A stretch of 64,000 nucleotides of DNA from an uncultured beta proteobacterium (GTDB taxonomy: Bacteria; Pseudomonadota; Gammaproteobacteria; Burkholderiales; Burkholderiaceae_C), in contig CAIMBE010000163.1 of NCBI GenBank assembly GCA_903839085.1, forward strand, positions 1-64,000. The letters run 5' to 3'. Numbering within the stretch: the stretch's first letter is position 1; each line of letters starts with the position of its first letter. The notes beneath the pieces are model-generated. The model was not told the origin of the DNA and searched no databases. It saw nothing but the letters and a program-made list of their open reading frames with translations. Below are positions 18,601 to 26,163 of the stretch, piece after piece. The translations under genes and the position numbers were made by a program.

Positions 18601-19137
18601 CGAGCCCATTGGAAAGAGGTCAATCAGGCCGCCCCTGACGGCATACTCGCCCGGGCTCGCCACTTGCGTCACGTGGCTATAGCCGGCCAGGGTCAGCTGT
18701 GCCCTGAATCTCGCCTCGTCGAGCTTTTGCCTGACCTTGAAATTGAAGGTGTAACCCGCCAGGAAAGAGGGCGGTGCCAGGCGATAGAGCGCGGTGGTGG
18801 CCGGCACGACGACCATGTCAGCGCCGGTCTCCTTGTCGCGCTGGCTGATTCGCCACAAGCTCGCCAACCGCTCGCTGATCAGGTCCTGGTGCGGCGAAAA
18901 AGTGTCGTAGGGAAGGGTTTCCCAGTCGGGAAACAGGACACAGCGCAGGTCCGGTGCGAAAAATGCAAGTTCGTCAATCAGGCGCTGGGCGTCGGCGGCG
19001 TCGGCAGTGACAATGGCAGTCAGACGCTTGCTGCCCTTCTCGCGCACGCCGAACTGGGCCAGCAGCAGGGCATCGGCGGAGCCCGTGGGTTGGGGGAGTG
19101 TGTAGCGTTTGCCGGGCAGCAGTTTGGGTAAATCCAT
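15670..19137 (-). CDS. mfd: Transcription-repair coupling factor
   Basis: 1155 aa; [62 protein letters not shown]. Confidence 0.98.
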   Translation of the reverse strand: [1155 protein letters not shown]

Positions 19138-19168
19138 GAACCGCCTATTCTAGAATGGCCTCACACGC

Positions 19169-19936
19169 ATGATTGACACTACCTCGCTTCCACGCGCCAA
19201 TGGAGAACCACAAGCCCGCTTTTGGGCCTTGATTCCGTGCGCCGGTCGCGGCTCGCGCGCTGGTTCGGAGGGGCCCAAGCAGTACCAGGTGCTGGCCGGA
19301 CAACCCATGGTGATGCACACGCTGGCAGCCTTTGCCGCTGTTGCGCGCCTGGCGCAGACGCTGGTCGTGGTTGCGCCGGGCGACAATTTTTTCCAACCTC
19401 GCAAGACCGCTTGTCTGGTCGCCGACTGCGGCGGCGCCACCAGGGCTTCGAGTGTTTCTCGGGGACTCGAATTCCTGCTGCGGCAGGGCGCTGCTGCGAG
19501 TGACTGGGTCCTGGTGCACGACGCTGCGCGTTGCCTTGTCACGCCGGCGCAGGTCAACACCCTGATCAATGCCTGCCAGAGCGACCCGGTCGGCGGCCTG
19601 CTGGCCCACAGCCTGTCCGACACGCTGAAAGCCGCTGTCGGCGATCGTGTGAGATCGACCCTGGAGCGCGCTGACAAATGGCTGGCCCAGACGCCCCAGA
19701 TGTTTCGCATTGGCATGCTGATGGATGCGCTGGCGAAGGCGGGCGACCAGGTGACCGACGAATCCAGCGCCATCGAACTGGCCGGCTTTCAGCCGCGCCT
19801 GGTTGCCGCCAGCGCGCAGAATTTCAAGCTGACCTACGCGGAGGATTTCGCGCTCGCCGAAGCCGTGCTGAGTGCCCGCGCGAAGACCCCCGATGCGGCG
19901 AAGAGCGAATCAGGAACCGGTTTGAGGGAGGCATGA
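19169..19936 (+). CDS. ispD: 2-C-methyl-D-erythritol 4-phosphate cytidylyltransferase
   Basis: [45 protein letters not shown]; adjacent ispF. Confidence 0.95.
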   Translation: MIDTTSLPRANGEPQARFWALIPCAGRGSRAGSEGPKQYQVLAGQPMVMHTLAAFAAVARLAQTLVVVAPGDNFFQPRKTACLVADCGGATRASSVSRGLEFLLRQGAAASDWVLVHDAARCLVTPAQVNTLINACQSDPVGGLLAHSLSDTLKAAVGDRVRSTLERADKWLAQTPQMFRIGMLMDALAKAGDQVTDESSAIELAGFQPRLVAASAQNFKLTYAEDFALAEAVLSARAKTPDAAKSESGTGLREA

Positions 19937-19937
19937 C

Positions 19938-20420
19938 ATGAGTTTCAGAATCGGCGAGGGCTGGGATGTGCACGCTCTGGTGGCAGGGAGAAAGCTGATC
20001 CTCGGTGGCGTCGAGATTCCCTTTGCGCTGGGGCTGCTCGGTCACTCGGATGCCGATGTGCTGCTTCATGCCATCACCGATGCGCTGCTTGGCGCGGCGG
20101 CGCTGGGTGACATCGGCACGCATTTTCCGGATACCGACGAGCGCTTCAGGGGAGCGGACTCGCTGTCCCTGCTGAGCGAGGCAGCAAAGCGCGTGCGCCA
20201 GGCAGGTTTTCAGATCGGCAACCTCGACAGCACCGTGATCGCCCAGGCACCAAAGCTGATGCCTCATATCGGCGCCATGCGCACGCGGATTGCGCAGGCG
20301 CTGATGCTCGATGAGGATCAGGTCAGCGTCAAGGCCAAGACGGCGGAAAAGATGGGGCCGGTCGGCCTTGGGCAGGCGATGGAAGCGCGCGCGGTCGTGC
20401 TGCTGGTTCGATCCGCATAA
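19938..20420 (+). CDS. ispF: 2-C-methyl-D-erythritol 2,4-cyclodiphosphate synthase
   Basis: [62 protein letters not shown]. Confidence 0.97.
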   Translation: MSFRIGEGWDVHALVAGRKLILGGVEIPFALGLLGHSDADVLLHAITDALLGAAALGDIGTHFPDTDERFRGADSLSLLSEAAKRVRQAGFQIGNLDSTVIAQAPKLMPHIGAMRTRIAQALMLDEDQVSVKAKTAEKMGPVGLGQAMEARAVVLLVRSA

Positions 20421-20462
20421 AGCCGGCAGCAAACTGGCGCTGAAACGCCGCTGACGGACTTG

Positions 20463-21362
20463 TCAGGCCAGGGTATGCAGGGGGATGTCCTTTTCCCTTG
20501 CCAGCGTTTCAAGCGCTTCTCTTGTCATGGTTTGCAGGTAGCCGGCGATCGCCTGACGGGTTTGCGGCGCGAGCATCGTCAGGATGTTGTCGTACTTGAC
20601 GTGCGCCGCGGCGCACACAGCCTTGGCGAAGTGGGGCTCCAGCGCAGCCAGCGCGACCCGGCCGTCCTTGCAGGCGTAGACCCGGTAACCGGCGTGACCG
20701 CCGCCGACCGCGGCGCCGGTTTGCGTCAAACCCCAGGTGCGTGGCAGAGCCAGATAGGCAGCGGCTTGCGACAGCGCGACCTCGATCAGCTGACCCTTGC
20801 CCTGACCCTTCATCAGCACGGCCTGCAAGACGGCCTCCGAGGCCGCGAGCGAGCCCGCCATGTCCGCGTAGAGGGTGGGCGGCAGGTCCAGTGCATTGAC
20901 TAGGTCGTTTTCCGCCAAGTAGGTGAGGTCGTGCCCGGGCTCCTCGGCGCGCTTGCCCGGTGCGCCGACAATCGCCACCTGTGACAGCATCGGAAAAAGC
21001 CTGTGAAGGAGCTTCCACTCCATGCCGAGTTTCTTCATGGCGGACGGCCGAAACGAGGTGAGCAATACATCGGCCTTGGCCAGTTCGCGGTGCAATATTT
21101 TCTGTCCCGTGTCGGACTTGAGGTCGGCCACGGCAACGCGAATGCCTTTGTGCAATGTCTCGTAAGCTGCTCGGTTGTACGAGCCCATGGGATCGCCTGA
21201 CAGGCCTTTGGCGGCACCAGCGGGCGGCGGCTCCAGTTTGACGCAGGAAGCACCCATTTGTTGACAACGCATCAACGCCGCCGGACCCGGCAGGTTCAGG
21301 CTCAGGCTGACGATGCGGATGCCCTTCAAGGGACGCGGTGAATTTCGGGTTGGGGAAACCAT
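20463..21362 (-). CDS. CaiB/BaiF (family III) CoA-transferase
   Basis: MVSPTRNSPRPLKGIRIVSLSLNLPGPAALMRCQQMGASCVKLEPP...AYETLHKGIRVAVADLKS...LLTSFRPSAMKKLGM; start chosen internally in ORF 20463..21620. Confidence 0.85.
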   Translation of the reverse strand: MVSPTRNSPRPLKGIRIVSLSLNLPGPAALMRCQQMGASCVKLEPPPAGAAKGLSGDPMGSYNRAAYETLHKGIRVAVADLKSDTGQKILHRELAKADVLLTSFRPSAMKKLGMEWKLLHRLFPMLSQVAIVGAPGKRAEEPGHDLTYLAENDLVNALDLPPTLYADMAGSLAASEAVLQAVLMKGQGKGQLIEVALSQAAAYLALPRTWGLTQTGAAVGGGHAGYRVYACKDGRVALAALEPHFAKAVCAAAHVKYDNILTMLAPQTRQAIAGYLQTMTREALETLAREKDIPLHTLA

Positions 21363-21628
21363 GGTGGTCAAGGTGTCTATGAGTTTATTGTTCAATTCAA
21401 AGCGTGCAAGCGTTCGCGCCGCACACGCCACGGCAGGCCAGCGCGAATCTACAACATCGGGCCGGGCAGGCCTGCCGCAGGCAGGCCTCGCAGTGCATAT
21501 TGTCCGACAATCGGGAAGGTAGAATTCCGCTGTGCGAGTCCGGTCAGGTTCGCCGATTTTCCCCCTGGACTTTCTTGGGCTGACGGCCAGGACGGTAGCC
21601 AGGCCTGCCAGTGGGCCCAAGGAATTTG

Positions 21629-22894
21629 ATGAAACGTGTTGATGACTTCCGCCTGAAGTTCGGAAAAAAAGAGTATGTGCCGATTGTGATTGGCGGGATG
21701 GGCGTGGACATCTCGACCGCCGAGCTGGCGCTCGAGGCCGCGCGCCTGGGCGGCATCGGGCATCTCTCCGACGCCATGGTTCCAGAGGTCTCCGACCGGC
21801 GCTTCGATACCCGGTTTGGCAAGGACAAGCTGCGCCTTTACCGGCACAATATTCACAGTTCTGACAAGTCCGGCATCAAGTTTGACCTGGGCGCGCTGGC
21901 CAATGCGACCCGGCGTCATGTCCAGGCCGCCATGGATTCAAAGAGTGGGGATGGCCTGATTTTCGTCAACTGCATGGAAAAGCTGACCATGAATGCGCCG
22001 CGTGAAACTTTGCAGGTGCGAATGGCATCCGCGCTGGATGCAGGCATCGACGGCATCACCCTGAGCGCCGGCCTGCATTTGGGTTCGTTCGGGCTGCTCG
22101 CAGATCACCCGCGATTCCGTGATGCCAAGCTTGGCATCATCGTCTCCTCCGTGCGCGCCTTGCAGCTTTTCTTGCGCAAGAACGCGAAACTGAACCGGCT
22201 GCCCGATTACGTGGTGGTCGAAGGCCCCCTGGCGGGTGGGCATCTGGGTTTCGGCGCCGACTGGGCGCAATACGATCTGGCGACGATTGTGGCTGAGGTT
22301 GTGACTTACCTGTCGACTGAACAGATCGACATTCCGGTGATCGCTGCCGGCGGCATCTTTACCGGCAGCGACGCGGTGTCATTTCTGGAGAGCGGCTCGG
22401 CGGCGGTGCAGGTTGCGACCCGTTTTACCGTGGCCAACGAGTGTGGCTTGCCGAAAAAGGTCAAACAGCAGTACTTCAGGGCGAGCGAAGAGGACATCAT
22501 CGTCAACAACATCTCACCGACCGGGTACCCGATGCGCATGTTGCGCAATACCCCCGCCATCGGCGCCGGTATCCGGCCCAATTGCGAGGCCTATGGCTAC
22601 TTGCTTGATGGCAGCGGCGGCTGCGCCTATATCTCGGCCTACAACCGCGAGGTCGCCCTGCACCCGGATGCGAAGACGATTGCCGTGCTCGACAAGACCT
22701 GCCTGTGCACGCACATGCGCAATTTCAATTGCTGGACCTGCGGCCAAACCACCTATCGCCTGAAGGACACGACGCGCCGGCTTGCCGACGGCAACTACCA
22801 GACCTTGAGCGCCGAGCACATCTTCAGGGACTACCAGTTCAGCATAGATCAGAAAGTGGCGCTGCCGCCGCTTCCTGAGTCGGCAACGGGCTGA
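21629..22894 (+). CDS. Nitronate monooxygenase / 2-nitropropane dioxygenase-like flavoprotein
   Basis: VPIVIGGMGVDISTAELALEAARLGGIGHLSDAM; VVVEGPLAGGHLGF; IPVIAAGGIFTGSDAVSFLESGSAAVQVATRF. Confidence 0.85.
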   Translation: MKRVDDFRLKFGKKEYVPIVIGGMGVDISTAELALEAARLGGIGHLSDAMVPEVSDRRFDTRFGKDKLRLYRHNIHSSDKSGIKFDLGALANATRRHVQAAMDSKSGDGLIFVNCMEKLTMNAPRETLQVRMASALDAGIDGITLSAGLHLGSFGLLADHPRFRDAKLGIIVSSVRALQLFLRKNAKLNRLPDYVVVEGPLAGGHLGFGADWAQYDLATIVAEVVTYLSTEQIDIPVIAAGGIFTGSDAVSFLESGSAAVQVATRFTVANECGLPKKVKQQYFRASEEDIIVNNISPTGYPMRMLRNTPAIGAGIRPNCEAYGYLLDGSGGCAYISAYNREVALHPDAKTIAVLDKTCLCTHMRNFNCWTCGQTTYRLKDTTRRLADGNYQTLSAEHIFRDYQFSIDQKVALPPLPESATG

Positions 22895-22897
22895 AGG

Positions 22898-24412
22898 CTA
22901 TTCGATTTCGACAATCTCGGTGACCGCAAGCGCTGAAATATCGCGCAATTTTTCATAGCGCGGCGAAGCCAGATCGACCAGTTCGGAGACCCGCGAGTAG
23001 CTGGCCTTGACGAACACTTCGTTTTTTTCATGATCCTGGCGCTTGACGCCGAAGCGCAACTTGCCGCGCTCCTCTGTGGAGAGTTTTCCCATCATGTTCT
23101 TGGTCGCCCACAAGGAACCGTGCCGCGCCAGATCGGACAGCCGGGCGGCATGGTTGATGGTGTCACCGAGCACGGTGAATTCAATCTTGGTGTCAATGTG
23201 AAATACACCCAGCCACTCATGACCTTCGTTCAGGCCGGTGTTCAGATACAACTCGTTGAGCCAGTTCTTGCGCAACTGCCATTGCTTGCTGATTTTTCGC
23301 ATTGCCTCGCGAATCTGGTTGGCGCAGCGCAGCGCGTTGTAGACGTAATTGCTGTCGGGTTGCGGGAAGAAGTAGTAGACCATGCCATCACCGACATGCT
23401 TGCCGTGCGTGCCGTAATAACGGCGGAAAATGGGCTCCATGGTGGCCCAGATCTGGTTGATGAGTTCAAAGTATTCCTCGGGCGGCAGTTCGGAGCATAT
23501 GCGCACGGAACCCTGCAGGTCGGCCACCATGACAGCGACGTTGGTGAGCACGGGCCGGCGCGCCTTCAACAAATTGCGGATCAGGTCGTCGCGCTTCTCA
23601 AGCATGCCAAGCAGGCTGCTGTGACCCGTTGTGTCGCTGGCAAAGATCACCAGGATGCCTTCGCGAAAGCGCGAGGCATAGACCCGGAAGTGCTCCTCGA
23701 CGCCAGACGGTGAAATCAGGACCAGCGGCCAGTCGGTGATCGGACGGGTGGCGCCCGGCGCGGGACCGGCAGCGGGCTGACCCGGCGCCGATGGCAGGGG
23801 CACGCGCCCCATCTGCTTGTGTATTTGCAGGAAGGCCTCGCGATTTTCCTGGCTGCTGCCGTACTGTCCATTCGAGAAAAAATCGATGACACTGCGTTCC
23901 TTGGTGTCCGCCGGCAAGCGTTCGAACGATCCCAGCAGCGTCATCTGGGCCTGCTCGTTGTACCAGCTAAGCTCCAGGTTGTAGTTCATCATGTAAGCGG
24001 CGCAGGGCAACTTGTCGATCGTCAGACGCAAGGGACCCGTTTCCGCACCTGGGAATTTTCCGGGGTCAACCGATGCCCGCGATGTGATGGGGGCATGCAG
24101 CGCCATCGGCGCCCCGGGTCCTGACAAGGTCGCTACCGGCGCCTGCACGGGCGTCACCTCCAGGACTCCCTGAGACAGTTCGCGGGCGATATCGGCCATG
24201 CTCATTCCTTGCCGCTTTTGGGACTTGATGTGTTCGATGCGCTCGATGACCTCCTGCGGAAAATAGCCGATCTGTCGCGCTCGGGTCTTTGAATCCTCAT
24301 CGGGATTTCGGACGATGGGCTTGGGCAGGAGGCCCAGGGCAATGTAGTTGTGCAAGGTAGCGCGCGAGATACCGGATACCTGCATGACTTCAAGACTGCT
24401 TAACATGATCAT
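22898..24412 (-). CDS. MerR-type HTH + PAS-like domain + class III adenylate/guanylate cyclase
   Basis: N-term SSLEVMQVSGISRATLHNYIALGLLPKPIVRN...IGYFPQEVIERIEHIKSQKRQGMSMADIARELS; middle AYMMNYNLELSWYNEQAQ; C-term VAVMVADLQGSVRICSEL, GKHVGDGMVYYFF, FTVLGDTINHAARLSDLA. Confidence 0.85.
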   Translation of the reverse strand: MIMLSSLEVMQVSGISRATLHNYIALGLLPKPIVRNPDEDSKTRARQIGYFPQEVIERIEHIKSQKRQGMSMADIARELSQGVLEVTPVQAPVATLSGPGAPMALHAPITSRASVDPGKFPGAETGPLRLTIDKLPCAAYMMNYNLELSWYNEQAQMTLLGSFERLPADTKERSVIDFFSNGQYGSSQENREAFLQIHKQMGRVPLPSAPGQPAAGPAPGATRPITDWPLVLISPSGVEEHFRVYASRFREGILVIFASDTTGHSSLLGMLEKRDDLIRNLLKARRPVLTNVAVMVADLQGSVRICSELPPEEYFELINQIWATMEPIFRRYYGTHGKHVGDGMVYYFFPQPDSNYVYNALRCANQIREAMRKISKQWQLRKNWLNELYLNTGLNEGHEWLGVFHIDTKIEFTVLGDTINHAARLSDLARHGSLWATKNMMGKLSTEERGKLRFGVKRQDHEKNEVFVKASYSRVSELVDLASPRYEKLRDISALAVTEIVEIE

Positions 24413-24437
24413 TTGGAATGCGCAATAACAATCCGTT

Positions 24438-24600
24438 GATTTAGACAGTCTGATATTCAACTGTTTAGACTGTTTAGTCAAGCCACTTTCGCCACCGCAG
24501 CGCCAATTTACTTGGCTTGTGTTGCAAATAGGTTGAACTCAACAGCGACCGTCCAACTAACAAGTATACAGTCTAACTGTAAACTAGTCTGTATATTTGG
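24438..24600. promoter_or_regulatory. Cluster of TTTAGACWGT / ACAGTCTA repeats, including near-perfect inverted repeat TATACAGTCTA-N9-TAGTCTGTATA
   Basis: TTTAGACAGTCT (24440-24451), tandem TGTTTAGAC TGTTTAGTC (24462-24479), inverted repeat arms 24565-24575 and 24585-24595 (10/11 pairing). Confidence 0.55.
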
Positions 24601-24660
24601 ACCGTATAACCACTGTCGCCACCGTCATCAACAACCGACTGCCACAGGACCCTTGCCATG

Positions 24661-25572
24661 CTAGCTGCGCTGGGCTTGCACCATCTTCATCGCCGAAGAT
24701 ATCAGTGCGGAAACCTCGGTCATGTTGCTGGGTACAACCAGCGTCGTGGCGGCGTTGGCGGCCACGCGCGAATAGGCGTCGACCGCCCTCTCGGCGACCT
24801 TGAGCTGAACCGCCTCAGCCCCGCCGGGCTGGCGAATGGCCGCAGCAATGCGTTCAATCGCCTGTGCCGTGGCCTGGGCGACCGCCGTGATTGACTGCGC
24901 CTCCCCCTGGGCCTTGTTGATGACGGCCTGTTTCTCGCCCTCGGAGCGCTGAATGAAAGCCTCGCGCTCACCGGTGGCAATATTGATCTGCTCCTGACGG
25001 CGACCTTCCGAGGCCGCAATCAGGGCCCTTTTCTCACGCTCGGCCGTGATCTGCTGCTGCATGGCATGCAGAATCTCCTTGGGCGGTGTGAGGTCCTTGA
25101 TTTCATAGCGCAGGACCTTGACGCCCCAGTTCAGGGCCGCCTCGTCGATCGCCTGCACCACCTGGGCGTTGATGATGTCGCGCTCTTCAAAGGTCTTGTC
25201 CAGTTCCAGCTTGCCAATGACCGAGCGCAGCGAGGTTTGCGCCAGTTGGGAGATGGCAACGATGTAGTTGCTTGAACCGTAACTGGCCCGCATCGCATCC
25301 GTGACCTGGAAATAGAGGATGCCGTCGACCTGCAATTGCGTGTTGTCGCGCGTGATGCAGACCTGGCTGGCGATGTCCAGAGGTATTTCCTTGAGCACAT
25401 GCTTGTAGGCCACCTTGTCGACAAAAGGCATCAGGAAGCTCAGACCGGGCGTCAGCGTGCCATTGTATTTCCCGAGGCGTTCCACCACCCAGGCATGCTG
25501 CTGCGGAACCACCTTGACTGATTGAGTGATGAACGCCATAGCGATCACGAACAAAACGATTGCGATTTCCAT
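24661..25572 (-). CDS. SPFH/band 7 (stomatin/QmcA-like) membrane protein
   Basis: VKVVPQQHAWVVERLGKYNGTLTPGLSFLMPFVDKVAYKH...ITRDNTQLQVDGILYFQVTD...AEREKRALIAASEG. Confidence 0.93.
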   Translation of the reverse strand: MEIAIVLFVIAMAFITQSVKVVPQQHAWVVERLGKYNGTLTPGLSFLMPFVDKVAYKHVLKEIPLDIASQVCITRDNTQLQVDGILYFQVTDAMRASYGSSNYIVAISQLAQTSLRSVIGKLELDKTFEERDIINAQVVQAIDEAALNWGVKVLRYEIKDLTPPKEILHAMQQQITAEREKRALIAASEGRRQEQINIATGEREAFIQRSEGEKQAVINKAQGEAQSITAVAQATAQAIERIAAAIRQPGGAEAVQLKVAERAVDAYSRVAANAATTLVVPSNMTEVSALISSAMKMVQAQRS

Positions 25573-25609
25573 TGATTTCTCCCGTTTACCGTCCAGCCGA
25601 TTGATGAAT

Positions 25610-26035
25610 CTACATGCACTTCTTGACGCTCAGCCGATTGCCGACGACCTCGACAATCGTGTGCCTGCCCGGTGATGGCGCGGCATCCACCGCCAAGACG
25701 CTCCAGTTGGTGCCGCGGTACTTGACTGAGCCGCTGCCATCCGGACCCCAGGCTTCGACCTGCACCACCTCGCCGATGTCCAGGTTGACATCGCGATTGG
25801 CGCCAGCCGGAGGGCTCGCGGGCTGTCGTTGCCGGTAAGCGCGCCAGCCGACGACCGCACCCCCGCCAAACGCCGCCGCCAGCACCAGCTGCAGGGTCAG
25901 GCTGGCACCCAGGTGCGCGGCAAGGGCCGCAGCCACCAGCCCGATCGAAAGCATCAGCAAATAAAAGGTGCCCGTCATCAGTTCAACAGCGATGAAGGCC
26001 CCTGCGAGAACCCACCAAATCGAGGATTGCGCCAT
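25610..26035 (-). CDS. NfeD-family membrane protein
   Basis: TM segments followed by DIGEVVQVEAWGPDGSGSVKYRGTNWSVLAVD; upstream of SPFH gene. Confidence 0.85.
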   Translation of the reverse strand: MAQSSIWWVLAGAFIAVELMTGTFYLLMLSIGLVAAALAAHLGASLTLQLVLAAAFGGGAVVGWRAYRQRQPASPPAGANRDVNLDIGEVVQVEAWGPDGSGSVKYRGTNWSVLAVDAAPSPGRHTIVEVVGNRLSVKKCM

Positions 26036-26163
26036 ATCTGCCTCAGTTGTGTTGGTATCGCCACATTTTGCGCCAATTGATGCGCTCGGTGGCGGAGGCG
26101 GCGCAATAAGTCCTTACACTTCGCGGCTGTTTCGGCTTTTTCTGCGCAGCGCTGGAGGTTTCA

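Noticed and set aside
15613-19131. Long plus-strand ORFs (15613..17472, 17677..19131) opposite mfd
   Set aside because: Low-complexity His/Gln/Arg-rich shadow translations; mfd is unambiguous on the other strand.
21468-21609. AGGCCTGC-CGCAG-GCAGGCCT hairpin and a repeat AGGCCTGCC at 21601
   Set aside because: Short GC-rich palindrome without T-run; too common in GC-rich DNA to claim a repeat family or terminator.
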